This document shows, in pieces, positions 47,571-60,110 of a DNA stretch of 64,000 bases. The stretch spans positions 7,262,001 to 7,326,000 of the forward strand of contig NC_133016.1 in the NCBI RefSeq assembly GCF_048564905.1, read 5' to 3'. The stretch comes from Vicugna pacos (Eukaryota; Chordata; Mammalia; Artiodactyla; Camelidae). The translations under genes were made by a program, and so were the position numbers. The number at the start of each line of letters is the position of its first letter. Position 1 is the first letter of the stretch. The notes under the pieces were generated by a model. The model ran no database searches and was not told the origin of the DNA. It saw only the letters and a list, made by a program, of their open reading frames with translations.

Positions 47571-47734
47571 TTCTGAAAGGTATTCAAATTAATTAATCAC
47601 GCAGCAAGAAAGTGCTAAAACTTTTGGTTTTTCAAGCATGTATCCACAACCTCCCAAACCATTTTCTAGCCAGTGTTCCCTCTCAGTAGTCAGAAATACA
47701 TAATCCTCAATAAAATGGCTAGAAAGTATAGTCA

Positions 47735-48125
47735 AATTTAAAAGCAATTCCACTTCTGGGTATATATCCAAAGGAAATGAAAATAAGATATTGAAAATAT
47801 ACCTGCACTCTCATGTTTATTGCAGCATTATTCACAAGTCAAGCTATGGAAATAACCTATGCATTTAGTAACAAATGAATGGATTAAGAAGATGTACACA
47901 CCACACACACACACACTGGAACATATTCAGCCATAAGAAAGGAAATTCTGCCATTTGTGACCACATGGATGGGTCTTGAGGCCATCATGCTAAGTGAGAT
48001 AATTCAGACAGAGAAAGACACATACTGCATGATATCAGTTACATACGAAATCTGAAAAAGCCAAATATCAAAGCAGAGGAGAACGGTGGTTTCCAGGGAC
48101 AGAGGGTAGAGGAACTGGGGAGATG
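47735..48125 (+). mobile_element. LINE-1 (L1MA/MB-like) 3' fragment, forward
   Basis: 'cacttctgggtatatatcca', 'ctcatgtttattgcagcatt', 'aatgaatggattaagaagat', 'gaccacatggatgggtcttg', 'gacagagaaagacacatact' and 'ggtggtttccagggacagag' are the L1 ORF2 C-terminus and early 3' UTR. A (CA)n insertion lies at about 47900-47925. The true 3' end is absent. Confidence 0.8.
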
Positions 48126-48689
48126 GTAAGAATACAAGCTTGTAACTAGTACAACACTTTCTCTCACTTCTTTGCATTCTAAAAACAATTTAATCCTGTT
48201 CTAGATTTAAAACCTCATCTTTATGTTAGTGATTCCAAAATATACATTTCCCAATCATACATCATCCATGAAATTCATATTCTTATTTCATTTACATCCG
48301 GATTCTACAAGTTGTAGTGAACAAGACAGAACTTTTCTTCCAAACCTACTCATAGCTTCCAGATGTGTGCTGGGGCCAGCTTACAGTGACTTGCAAGAGC
48401 CAATTGTAAAAGTTCCAGGAATTTATGAACCATTTGTCGTAAGCTGCTTGAAGTAAGACATAGTAAGTATATTTACATCACAAAAATTGAGAAACAGTTC
48501 CCAGTCAGGGCTCTTTTCATAGAAGGCACGTTGGTAAACATTTACCATCAAACCTCTGCACCTCCTAGATTTGCCATTTAAGAAATAACACATTCGCCCT
48601 TTCTGCTAAAATTTGGGGAAAAAACAAAACAAAACAAAACAGGAGCCTTCTCTCTCATCATCTCTCACATCCATTCCATTTGCATGTCC
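48126..48689. other. Unique non-coding DNA
   Basis: No repeat named. A 77-codon forward frame at 48223-48456 has no domain. A short (AAAAC)n run is near 48622-48645. Confidence 0.5.
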
Positions 48690-49385
48690 TGACGCTTCTC
48701 AGAGCACGACCCGTCTGGGACTCGGCCCCTTCTCTCTACTCCCTGACAATCTCACTGATCGAATCATCATTACTAGTTGGCGGTTCAACAGCCTCCAATC
48801 TGGTCTTCCAGTCTCCACTCTGCTCTCTCCTGCAGCGTAATCCCTTTTCATATTGTAACTGGAATGATTTTTAAAAACTCAAATCAGGTAATAAAACCAC
48901 CCACATCCCTCTCTCTGGTCTGCCATGGCTGGCGACTGTCCAGCTCTCCAGTTTCTTGTCATGCTCTGTCCTGACTTCCTGTTTCCTCATCAACCACAAA
49001 ATAGCAACAACATGTGTGCCTGCCTCAGGGCATCGGCAGGAGTTGGGCACTGGCCTAGATGAGTCCCTCCACACTTCCCAGGATCGGCACCTTCTGCCTC
49101 CTCTGGTCGTGGCTCCAACGTTAATCTCTTTGTAAACCCCTTTCTTAAAGAACTGCTGATCACCACCCAGTTCTCACTGGCACTCAACCTATTTTACTTA
49201 CTAACATCTGAGATAATCGCATGTATTACTTTGTATTACTTATCTTCTCACCACAGAACAGAAGCTCAGTAAAAGCAGAGACAACATCTCCCCTGCTGTC
49301 TCACTCCCTGCTCTAACTTCACCTCCTAAAGCGGACAGTGGCTCTGTAGAGGGCAGCAAATATGCATTACTGAATGAAATCAAAC
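48690..49385 (+). mobile_element. LINE-2 3' end, long fossil
   Basis: Cytosine-rich sense-strand words in L2 order: 'gatttttaaaaactcaaatc', 'ctctggtctgccatggctgg', 'tgcctcagggcatcggcagg', 'ctgctgatcaccacccagtt', 'acttatcttctcaccacaga' and 'tatgcattactgaatgaaat'. This parallels the conserved L2a/b terminus ('tgatctttctaaaacacaaatctgatcatgtc...cctcagggcctttgcac...cctgaccacc'). Confidence 0.65.
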
Positions 49386-49589
49386 AAAAAAGTTATTTAA
49401 CATTCTCATTATGACTACAGATTGAAGAACTCCTGTATTAAGGAATAGTATCGTGGATTCCACTAACCATGAAAAACAATTATTTGTCATACCATGTAAA
49501 GTTTATTTCAGGGATTTCAAGATTATTAAAATTTGGGTAATCTATCTCTATAATATACTACATCAGTTGGCCTAATCAAGAGAGATATT

Positions 49590-49800
49590 ATTACAATAAT
49601 AAATATATATTACATGTTACACTTTGATAGTCACTATCTTAAGAAATTTACATGAAATATCCTATTTAGTCCTTTTTACTAGAATAGTATTCTTACCAAC
49701 TTCATTTGAAAAATATAGAAAGTTAGACATGGAGAGATTGTGTAACTTGAGGTCATACAGCTGTTGCAGGTGGACCACCAAAACTTACAGCCTGTTCTTT
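49590..49800 (-). repeat. MIR SINE
   Basis: Antisense words 'aaatatcctatttagtcctt', 'agacatggagagattgtgta', 'acttgaggtcatacagctgt' and 'ggaccaccaaaacttacagc' match MIR core and head. Confidence 0.7.
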
Positions 49801-50169
49801 AATGAATTTGCAATATCTCATTTGATTGAAAAAATGTAGTTGATAGAAATTAAACACAACATCTTGCATTTTTTAAAGTTTTTTTAAGTTTCTAAAAATT
49901 AGTATATAAGAAAGCTTTATTTATATTTTTATCCTGGCCAAAAACTTACCAAATACTTTTTTAATTTGAAGGGTTATTTTTTTCTCTTTCCCATCTCTTG
50001 CACCTTTCTGTGTGAATGTATGTGAAATAATGAACATCTGGATTTATACCAACCAGCTTGAGGAAAAAAACATAAGTGTTTGTCTCTGTCTTTTTATCTT
50101 TCTTTCGTCCTCACTCTCTGACTTGGTTCTGGTCATTCCCAGGCATGCATTTTCAGTTTTACTTTATAG

Positions 50170-50425
50170 TAGATGCATCTAAAAATCTATAGCTCTGTTT
50201 TAAAACTTCAGAACTTTGTGTAAATGAGTTAGTGTCACATGTATACGTCTGAAACTTTTTTTTTTTTTGCAGTCAGTGTCCTGTGTGAGCTTTATTCATG
50301 TTAACATATAAAATTCAGGTCTCTTTGGTCTTATTGTTACGGTGCTTCATTAAATAACACACCACTGTGTGACTATTCTCTTGGTGGTGGTAATTTATTT
50401 GTTTCTAAATTTTCCATATTAAAAA
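50170..50425 (-). mobile_element. Possible ancient LINE-1 (L1M) fragment, reverse
   Basis: 'gtgtgagctttattcatgtt', 'cttggtggtggtaatttatt' and 'tgtttctaaattttccatat' loosely follow the antisense L1M motif 'tgagattcatccatgttg...cacctgttgatggacatttgggttgtttcca'. High divergence. Confidence 0.4.
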
Positions 50426-52464
50426 GACATACCGAACACACATACATAAATTTACTATACGTATATTTTTTTCTCCTATATTTTCTTAACTTAAAAAATT
50501 TTCTTGGAACATATCAGAATGTTTTGAATTATTTTCCTCCCTGTTTTCTTCCACTTATTTCCTTGATTTTCTCCAGGGACTTATTTTGCTTATAGCATTA
50601 ATAACACGGAATATGGTTAATCCCAACACGAAGTCACTTTTATGAAATTTGCAGCATAATTTAGTATATTCTATTCTAATTAGAAAATATTGTTTATCTT
50701 TCTACTTTGAGATGAAATGTAGTCCACGTTATTATCATAACGGATCCTATGTGGTGTACATATATATATACACACACACACACACATATGTTATAGATAC
50801 TGTTTTTAGGACATATATCCTAAAATCAATATCTGTAAAATTATATGTGAGCTTCTTTTTTTAAATGAAGAAATTTTATGTTTTATAATTAAAAATAACA
50901 TATACCTCTAGGGTTTATAACCGCCTTCTAAAATAATATGAAAACAATACACATTCATTTATTAAGTATAAATAAATCTTTCTTACATAGGATAATTCTT
51001 CACTTATTTAAGGTAAATTTAAATGTATTGACTAAGCATTCTCTTTTCCAGACTAAATATACTTTATTCTTTCACTCACTCTGCTTTACCATGATTTCTA
51101 GATCTGAAGCTCTCTTGTCGCTCTGGTGAAGTAATTCTTGAGCTCAACAATGTCTTGTCGACAGCAGAACACGGTCTTGGAGTTTTTGCAGTAGGTGTTT
51201 GCAATCCCCGTGGAAAACAAGCATTGTCTGTGTTCTTAGTACCACTTGTCTCACGGTCATATAGACTACAAATACATTTGTTTAAGAGTATTACTGAACT
51301 TATGGAAACCTTTGTCATTGTGCTTTTACTTTTTGCTTTTGATACTGAAAGTTTAACTATATACATGTTGATCCATAAAGTTATTTGAAGTGTATAAAGA
51401 ATCTCTCTGCCTGGATTGGGTATTTCAGCTTTAAAAATCATGCCTGCTTTTGGGATTCCATAGTAGGATTTCCCTGAATGTAAAAAACAAGGCCACTTTG
51501 ACTCTGGCAACTGCCATGTGTATCTCTTTTCCGGTCAGCAGAGGTTTGCTAAGAACACTGGGCTTAGGGTGGTAATTGCTGATAACATCTGCGCTTTTTA
51601 GTAATAGCTATCATATCACAAAAATAGCTATATTTAACAAATGTGAACTAAATCAGGCCACAAGGATCTCCTGTTTGAGAAATTAACCTAAGATGCAGAA
51701 CATAAAAAAGAAAATAATGATTAATATTGAATCATAAGTTCTATGGGTTAAAGTTTGAAACCATGCCACAATTAAATTATTTTTGCCAGAGACATAAAGG
51801 GATGTTTGTGACAGACCTTTTAGACTTATCATTTCAGGGTCTCTGATGACGTTTGGAAGACACGTTTTGCCTGTAACCACTGCTTCTCACTGAGGCACAT
51901 TTGAAATGCAGCAGGATGTTATTTTTCCTTATCCAGTTCACCTGGTTTTCCAATTGCTTTTCATATCTTGTTCCCTGTAGCTTTTCATTTTTCCCCAGTT
52001 GAACCCGAGGATGTCTCAGCACGAGAGACAGCTGCTGATTTGCAGGTTCAGCTATTTTCTTGTTGAAAGTGTTTTTCACTTTGTTTTGTGTTTGGTTCCT
52101 CTAGGCTTGATCTGTTGGACGAAGAAATGATGTGTGGCAAAATATTAACATTGCGTATACTGTTACAGCTTAGTTAACACAATTCAAGTATTTTTAATAG
52201 CAGGCTTGATTAACAACCTGGATAATCACTTAAGTTATCAGCATAAAGTTATAATTTAGATTACCGTAATATCATTGTATCTTCTGAGAACTCAGAATAT
52301 TACACTTAGATTACCTGCTTTGCCCTTTCGTGTTATAGACAGTTAGCTAGGCATATAAAGGCTTGCTTAACTGAATGCAGAGCTCTGGAGCACATGGTCT
52401 GACTTGTATTTTTGTTAGAATATAACGCATATTGACTGGCACATTGAAAGTCCTTGATTGAAAA
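50426..52464. other. Unique non-coding DNA
   Basis: Contains a (TA)n(CA)n run at 50758-50788. The largest frame is 144 codons on the reverse strand (51076-51510), opposed by a forward 77-codon frame. Neither shows a domain, and the region is not recognised as a gene or repeat. 51826-52080 is balanced in composition, unassigned. Confidence 0.5.
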
Positions 52465-52614
52465 CATACACAAACACACACACACACATGCACACACACA
52501 CGCACACACAGGCACACACACGCACACACATACACACTCACACACACAAGCACGCACACAGGCACACACACATACACACACACGCACACGCACACAGGCA
52601 CACACGGGCACAAG
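52465..52614. repeat. CA-rich compound microsatellite
   Basis: About 150 bases of (CA)n broken by regular 'cg', 'gg', 'tg' and 'ct' variants. Spurious cysteine/valine- or histidine/threonine-rich frames arise from it in several frames. Confidence 0.97.
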
Positions 52615-52984
52615 ACTTAACCGTATGCTTCCTATTGGAGGCTTACTTCATATAACGAGACACAAAAAGACTAAAAGGTAAAAGAGAGACTAAAGTACAA
52701 TGTGCCTCGTCTCCACGGCCACCCTACGTGGCGTACAATGTACTGACACTAATCAGAAGCTCTTAATATCAGACAAAGTAGGTTCAGAACAAAGAATATT
52801 ACCAAGAGTAAAGTGGGTATTTCCTGATGATACAGGGGTTCATTCATGAGGAGTACGTAACTGCTAGAAGCATTTGTGCACCTAAAAAACAGTTTCATTT
52901 CATGTGAAGCAAAGATTGATATAATTTTTAAATAGACAAATATAAAGATATAGTAAAAAATTTTAACATATCTCTTTCTCAATA

Positions 52985-53900
52985 ATTCATAGAGAAGGTA
53001 GACAGAAAATCTGTGAGAAACAGAAGATTTGAGCAATGCTATCAAACAATTTGGCCAAATTGTTTTGGACAGAAACAGAGAAGGTAGACAGAAAATCTGT
53101 GAGAATACAGAAGATTTGAGCAATGCTATCAAACAATTTGGCCAAATTGTTTTGGACAGAACTCTCTTAACAACGTCAGTAGGATAAATGCACATTTTTT
53201 TCCCCAAGAGCATATAGAATATTTATCAAAGTGGATCATATTTTGGTCCACCAGTTGAGTCCAAATAAATCTAAAAGGTGTCAATTCATACACAATAGGT
53301 CATCTGACTACAGGGGAACTAAATTACATGACAAAAGCAACATGGTATCATTTAGCACTAAAGAAATGAGCCATCAATCCAAGAAGAGACCTAGAAGAAA
53401 CTTAAATGCATATTACTGAGTGAAAGAATCTGAAACAGCTACACATTGTATGACTCAATTGTATGTCATTCTGGAAAGGCAATACTATAGGGACAGTAAA
53501 AAGACAAGTGTTTGCCAGGGGTAGAGGGTGTGGGAGGAATAAACAGGCACTCCACAGAAGATTTTTAGGGCAAAATACTCTGTATGTTATTATAATGATG
53601 GGTACATGTCTTTACACATTTGTCCAAATCCACAGAAGGTGCAACACCAGGAGTGAAATGTAAGGGTAAACTATGGTCTCTGGGTGTGTCAGATTAGGCT
53701 CATCAGTTGTAACAAATGCACCGCTCTGATGGGGGATGTTGACAAGGGGGCAGGTATGCATGTGTAGGGCAGAGGGTATACAGGGTATCATTGTACTTTG
53801 CCCTCATTTTGGTTGTCAGCCTAACTAACTCAGCTCTAAAAAACAGAATATATACAAAATCCAACTCTGTGTGCATGCATAAACACACATGATATATAGG
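52985..53900 (+). mobile_element. Ancient LINE-1 (L1M) with internal tandem duplication and deletion
   Basis: Left part: ORF2 endonuclease region ('gaaggtagacagaaaatctg', 'agatttgagcaatgctatca', 'gatcatattttggtccacca', 'catctgactacaggggaact'). Right part: 3' UTR ('acattgtatgactcaattgt', 'cattctggaaaggcaatact', 'aaggtgcaacaccaggagtg', 'catcagttgtaacaaatgca', 'gctctgatgggggatgttga', 'ctaactcagctctaaaaaac'). The reverse transcriptase and C-terminal parts are missing between them. Its start carries an 86-bp tandem duplication (52991-53161). Confidence 0.75.
52991..53161. repeat. 86-bp tandem duplication
   Basis: The segment 52991-53076, from 'agagaaggtagacagaaaat' to 'ttgttttggacagaaac', is repeated from 53077 to 53161 with one added base and otherwise near identity. 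Each copy holds the palindrome-like 'caatttggccaaattg'. Confidence 0.95.
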
Positions 53901-56529
53901 TATTCATTATACTCTTTCCATTTTTAAAAAATATTGAAATTTTTAAAAGAAATACTTCACATATTTTATTTTAATTTATATATGGGTGATCTTAGCATTG
54001 ATTGCATACATTTATGTATTTGCTTTTCTACTTTTTCTGAAATAAATCCATTTTATTTTCATTACCAGAACAAATTTGAGTAATATAAAATTTGCCTAAT
54101 ATTATTTCCAAACTTAGAAGCATGCAAGTAGATAGTAAATAATAATATGGTGAAATATTACTGAATAAATTACAGTATTAGATAAAAGTTAGGACTTTGA
54201 CCACTATAATTTTCAACATTGTTTCTACTTTTATTATTTATAAAAATATTTCTGTTAATTATCTGCAGTGATTTAGTTCATGGTTTAGTATAAAGTAAAC
54301 ATGGGAACTGAATCCAGTTTTAAGAATGATTATGGAAATTAAGAAAATACAAATATCTTTGCAATTGAGGATGAATAGTAGGGGGAATAAAAATGCCGGT
54401 CAATGTGTGATTCAATTTTGAAAACATTTAGTGTTCATTACTAAACATCTATAATATATTAATACAGAGAAATTTTGTAACTAATTTGAAGTTCAATATT
54501 AGTATCAAAAAATAAAAAGTTAAATTATTGTATCCAGACAAAATTAGTTCTACAAAAAGGTTTTTAATGAGAGAATTGTTCTCTGTCTCAGAGTAGTTCT
54601 ACATACAGTGTTTCACATAAGTGAGAATGGTAGATATCTTTTTATCCTAACTGAAATAGCGATTCTGTCAATGGTCTGATGAATCTTATCACATCTTCTC
54701 ATTCCCAATAAAATAATTGAATTCATTCAACAGAAACTGACATAGCAATATAGGAAGTCGGGAAACTGGGTTTTCTTCTCTTTCTTTCCTTCTCTGTCTT
54801 TTTTTTTTTTCTCTCTCAAGGAACAGAATCTCATCCCTGACTTGCCACTAAGAAGCCTGTATGGCCCTGAGTCTCTACATTTCTTAGAAAATAAACAAAC
54901 TAAATTTCACCATCTGTTCTACTGCTATATACCTGCTTTTGAAGGTAATGGGTGGTTTATAATCAAGCTCCTCTGCTGATTTATGCTGATGACATAAAAT
55001 AAAACAAACTGGGAAAAATACAAAATAGCTCTTTGAATGAAGTATAGAGCAATTGAGCTGGACAGAATGAAACACCCACGATCCTTGAAGAAGGGACATG
55101 AATTCAGGCAACTCCATCATTCTCCACAAATTTGCCATTCGAGACAGTTGACCATCCACATGCAAGAAAGGGCTCAGGGTCACACTTTCTGCAGTCTTAC
55201 AAAAATGGAAGAATGCTGCCGAGAGTTGCTCAGGACCTCTGAACTTGAGTAGCAAAGAATGCGGAGAAAGGGAATCAAAACCAGGTCAGCCTGATGCTCT
55301 GCTTCACACTTCGTCTCAAAGCATCTTCAGGTACCTAACGTGTGTGGAGCAAGAGGCCGGGAAGAGAGCATCAGCTAAAAGGCTCAAGAGCCAGGCAGGA
55401 CTGTCCTCAGTCTCCTAGAGCTGAGAAGGGAAGGGAACAGCATAAAGCCAGAACCCACGGAGGAAGTGGTGGCCTACTTAACAGCCCAGGGCTTCAAAGG
55501 AGACCACTTAAGGCTAAAACTTTATAGTGGGGCAAATTTAAAAATACTGCAACCAGGTTCAGGATAAAGTTTGATTTCGCCCTAGATTTACAAATTGCTA
55601 GAAGGTAATTTTATGCTTAAAGGAAGGAAATACCATTATACTAAACCTCTACAATTTTTCATACACCATATTAAGCAATTTTCACCTTCTCCCTCAGCCA
55701 AAGAGCGTTAAAGCTCTTTCTCAAATTCAAGTAAAGGAATAGTAGAGATTAGGAGAATGGTAGAGACTGAGGTAAATAATATTTATATTTACTTTGCAAA
55801 GGGCACACCTCTCTTTGTGCCAGGCTTCTCAGCAGGGCAGGGGTGGGGGTAATTTAATCTGTTATGGCAGGAAGTGTTTTGACTCACACCTACCACACAC
55901 AGTGCTCATTACAATACACACCAGCCTTCACCCACCTTCATAACCTTCTCCCATAGACATACAGTCATTTAATTTTTCCTTTACTGTTTTAAAAAATCTT
56001 ACTTTTATTCTGCCTCTAAGAGCACACATACTATACTACCTATTATTAATTATTTGATTCAGAACGTGAATTGTTTTAACCAAGCATAGTTGGGACAGCA
56101 GAACTGAAGTTTGAACTTTTCTCAGAGTAAAGGATTTAAGTTATGCCAAGGAAATGTCAAGAAATCTCCATTTACAGTGTGACTTACTTTGGCCGTTTTA
56201 TAAATTGGCATATTTTGTACCCTCCATTTGACGAAAAGAAAGCTGCAACTTAACTGGAGTGATGAAAGAGAGAGAAGAGAGAGAGCGAAAAAGAAGGAAC
56301 AACAGAACAATATTCTGGAAAAGTATTTTGTGACTTGAAGCATTATTGATACAGTGCCAGCAATTGTCAAATGGAATTATTTTGTGTCATCTTGGCAGTT
56401 AAGATGAGTGTTCTGACTTCCAAGTAGAAAATTACTTCCTTATCCTCAACTGAACAGTGACGTATAGGGAAGGTGTTGGGAAAAAATTGAAAGGGAAAAA
56501 ATAATCCGTCTTTGGGAATCATATTTTAC
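53901..56529. other. Unique non-coding DNA
   Basis: No gene supported. 53930-54560 is AT-rich. The 123-codon reverse frame (54884-55255) and 71-codon forward frame (55037-55252) oppose each other and show no domain. Pyrimidine- and purine-rich runs lie at about 54776-54822 and 56264-56300. Confidence 0.5.
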
Positions 56530-56800
56530 CATTTAGGATCCTGTGTCAGAGCGACAGGACAGACAGATGACCGATTAGGAGATAATAATACAGACACATG
56601 ACCTAATAGCAAAGATGGACGTTTGCTCGATGAGCGATTTCTCTCCCACTAATGCTGACTTATTACAGGCAGAGGTCCCTCTGTGATTCGCTTCACGATG
56701 TTGCCAATTGCCCTGACTTTTCAAATATCATTTATAAATAAAAGTTTGACCTTAATATTTCAGCAGCATTAATGAGACTAAATCAAAGATAATACCAATT
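56530..56800. other. Candidate conserved non-coding element
   Basis: Balanced composition, no repeat similarity, and seven CpGs within about 150 bases ('cagagcgacaggac', 'gacgtttgctcgatgagcga', 'gattcgcttcacgatg') in CpG-poor surroundings. Several homeodomain-type cores occur ('cactaatgc', 'agcattaatgagac'). The texture resembles developmental enhancers. Conservation is inferred, not shown. Confidence 0.35.
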
Positions 56801-58929
56801 CACGAAAGGGTATGCAACAGGGAATGTCAGAACAGGGAACTTTCTCTGACATATTCTGTTCAGGAAGAAAAAGTCATGAGGAGTATAACAAAAAGTTTCA
56901 AGTTATATAAAGGGATGCTGAGAGCTGCTCTGGTGAGCTCTCCCAAGCCAACTTTCCTCAGAAATATGGAGGCTCTGGCTGGGGCCACAGCATGATACAC
57001 ATGAACAGTGGTCCAAGGACAGGGTATGCACCAGGTGTCCCTCAGACTTGGCAACCCGGGGCTGCATTCTCTTCCTCTTACCGCAACACATCCTTCACTT
57101 TAAATCTCTGTAGAGTCTTACGAATCTGCTTAAAAATCTAACTTGGGGGAAAATGCACTAGATATTGTAAAGAAATTAAATATGTAATTAAATCTTTTCA
57201 AAAATATCCACGATGCCCAGAAAAGAAATGGACTGCAACAGGACTCCAGATCCAGAAAGATTTGCTTGTGCCGTCTTCCATATATGTAAGGAAGACATCA
57301 TCTCAGTTTCTCTTTCAGAAAAGGGGAGAGAAGAGGAAAAACTTCCCGAATCAATTTCTAGATTCAGCATAACTGTTGTACTAAAACCTGACACAGATGC
57401 CAAGGTGCGGGAACCACAGATGTAAAACTCAATAAAAATGTCAACAAATCAAACCAAATCTATAAATATAAAAAACATAAAATACCAAAGTATAAAAAAA
57501 GCGGCTCTTTTATAACCACATCATGATTATGTTTGGAACTGAAAGGTGAGTTAGCACTTACATTTATCAGCAATGTGATTTTTCACATTAGCAGGCAGTA
57601 GAAAAAGCATGAACAACTTAATGGATGCCGAAAAAATTTTTATATAAAACAAACTTTCTTACTGTGATAAAGTGTCTAAAATAAAGAAACACCACTCATG
57701 ATGGTAAATAACTGAGAACTTTTCTTCTGAACTAACGCTGTGTGTCTGTAGGAAGCATTCTGTGTCCTTCAAAGTCGTGCCCACCACACAGCACATGCTC
57801 AATAGTTGTTAGCTCTGCAACTATTATTTCTGATGACATGAAGTGATTTTTATTACATGACGGAAGTCAAAATGCCCCATTTCGTGTTGTTAGGTCCTTA
57901 TTACTTCACTTCAGACTTCAATACACAGGGATAATTCTCTATCCTTACTACTCTTCCTGTTCACCAAAATGATCTTGTCCAGAAACTTCCTATGAAATAG
58001 AATTCCCTCCCCATTTTTTTTTTTTTTTAGATTTTTGGATTCGGCAATCTTACAAAGTCTTCCCAATCAAATTTTACAAATTCTCTTATACTGATTCACT
58101 GCGTGAAATTTCTGATCAATTTTTATTCACTGCAGCCCTCCTCCCAAACCCCACAAATTCTGGCCTTTAATGTCTCATGGTATGTCTCTGAAATGCAGTG
58201 TCCCCCTGGTCTCCTCTGTTTGATTCTTGTACATTCTTAAAGTTCCAGATCAGGCTCCGCCCACACAATGACACTAGCTCCTCTGACACACTCGGATCCT
58301 GCTATTGTCAGAACTAGATAATAAATTGTATTTACATTGAACTTGCCATATGCTCGTCCTTACTGTCAGTTTGCACACTAATAGTTTACGGACAAAATTT
58401 CATTGAAAATTTCTCAAGCCCAAGATCATGAGTCTGATTCTTATTAACCCCCAAGACGCCTATCCGATTTTGGCTTTGTAGATATTGACTGAGTGAATGG
58501 TACAGGGTTCTCTAACAACAAATGTCTTCCTCATTTACAGGGCTGGGTCTAGGATGCAGTGAATGTGATACTCACTTTGAGTACAAAATTAAGGGGAAAA
58601 TCAGAAAAAACACTCTTGTGCATCAAGAGAAATATGAGGGCAGTACATTTTAAAGGTCACAAGTAATGCAAAAATTCACGATGAACAAAATTCTAACTTT
58701 TAAATAAATATAGCATTAGTATAACTACTTTTGCCTTGCCTCAGGCCCCAGTATTGGTCAGTAGGACAATGCTTCTTAACAAGCCAAGAGAAACTTACAT
58801 ATCTGGGGTCTTTTCATCATTCTTTTAGGCTACTGGTAACTATCAGCTCAAAACTGAAACTACAAAATGACACCAGAAATCCTATGGAAGATCCAGATGA
58901 ATTCAATTTGTAAATACTTTTATACTGTT
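56801..58929. other. Unique non-coding DNA with possible L2 traces
   Basis: 57755-57820 ('gtgcccaccacacagcacat', 'gctcaatagttgtt') and 58000-58300 (pyrimidine-rich) weakly suggest L2 remnants. Overlapping frames at 57188-57425 on both strands have no domains. A 15-base T run ends near 58029. Confidence 0.45.
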
Positions 58930-59195
58930 AGAAAATGAGTTGCAGTGGCTGGAGCTCAGATATTGAAGTCATAAGGGCTTAATGCATAATTGTGGCCCTT
59001 TTAAAAAGTATTATTAACTGGAAATGCTTGAGAAAATACCTAACATTTAAGATATAGTTTCCTGATTTATAAAAAGAAAAAGATATTAATGTCTTTGTAG
59101 GGCTATTAGGAAGATTAAGGGAAAGAAGTAATACATATAAAACAATTGCTGGAAGCATTGTAATAATCTCTAAATTATAGCTATTATGGTTACTA
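58930..59195 (+). repeat. MIR SINE
   Basis: 'gcagtggctggagctcagat', 'agtttcctgatttataaaaa', 'agggctattaggaagattaa' and 'atacatataaaacaattgct' follow MIR order from head to post-core. Confidence 0.65.
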
Positions 59196-60045
59196 TAAGC
59201 CATTTGTAAGATAAGTTAAAAGGAGCTCTTTTGTGATCTGTGATAAATCTCAAAGTGCAGACGACTCCTGAGGAGAGGGAGGAAAACTGATCTGTGCTTT
59301 TTGGAATTTATGAGCAGCTCAAGGTAAACAGAGAAGCCGGAATTCATCAAGAACCCAAGAATTCTCTAAATGGGTCATGGACATCTGGAGGACTCCTTTG
59401 TCCCTTTCTGACAAAACCAGACTCACTCCTGGAAAAAACAAGCTGCAGTTTGGATAAGACAGGCGTGTGGGTGGGAAGGACACTGATGCCTGTGGGCGCT
59501 GCGGACAAAATCTGGGTGAGGAAATTCAATTTCACTCTCTGCAGACTTGGAAAAACAAAATACAACATTTTCAGATCCTTGAGGAATGGTGTGGACTCTT
59601 AGGGAATAAATTGTATTTACAATCTTGTTTAACAAGCAATCACTTTTCAGTAAGCACTTAATTATGGGTCAAAAATAAAACAAACAGTAATAAATTCAGT
59701 AATAAATTTTTTTAATTATAAAATTCTGATAAGAACATGTCTATACCCAGGGGCTCACAATCCAACGGAGGAACATACAGACGTTAATGACTATAACTCA
59801 AAGAACACGGGAAAATCATTTAAACTATCATGGGTGTATAAAGAAAGAACCTAAAAAGATGGAGGGTTCCTTTTCTTAATTTCGATAAGCAGAGTTCAGA
59901 ATAATGTACTTAATACGTGAACATTTGTACTTTAAAAAAGGAAAGAAGAGGAGGTAGTAGATGTAGTCAGAATACATAAAAATATACTTTTTTATATTCA
60001 CATAGAAAACACAGTGACCCTATTATATAACCAAGAAACCAGTAT
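59196..60045. other. Unique non-coding DNA
   Basis: A forward 102-codon frame at 59294-59602 overlaps reverse frames over the same bases; no domain. No repeat named. Confidence 0.5.
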
Positions 60046-60110
60046 CATTAGTTACCTACTAACGGTAACTACTAGTAGGTAACTAGGTACCTACTAGTAG
60101 GTAACTAATG
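60046..60110. repeat. Palindromic cluster with perfect 16-bp arms
   Basis: 'cattagttacctacta' (60046-60061) is exactly complementary in reverse to 'tagtaggtaactaatg' (60095-60110). The 33-base spacer is itself made of the same 'ctactagtaggtaac' and 'ggtaactaggtacc' words. Cruciform or hairpin formation is likely. Confidence 0.95.

Noticed and set aside
50755-50790. TATA-like run as a promoter
   Set aside because: It is a (TA)n(CA)n microsatellite with no promoter context.
51076-51510. 144-codon reverse frame
   Set aside because: No domain or family resemblance, an opposing 77-codon frame over the same bases, and no splice or promoter signals.
52333-52655. Cysteine/valine-rich and histidine/threonine-rich frames
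   Set aside because: They are translations of a CA microsatellite in several frames.
52749-53213. 154-codon reverse frame with an internal repeated peptide
   Set aside because: The repeated peptide is a by-product of the 86-bp tandem duplication in antisense L1 sequence.
54884-55255. Opposed 123- and 71-codon frames
   Set aside because: No domain on either strand; likely chance frames in a low-stop region.
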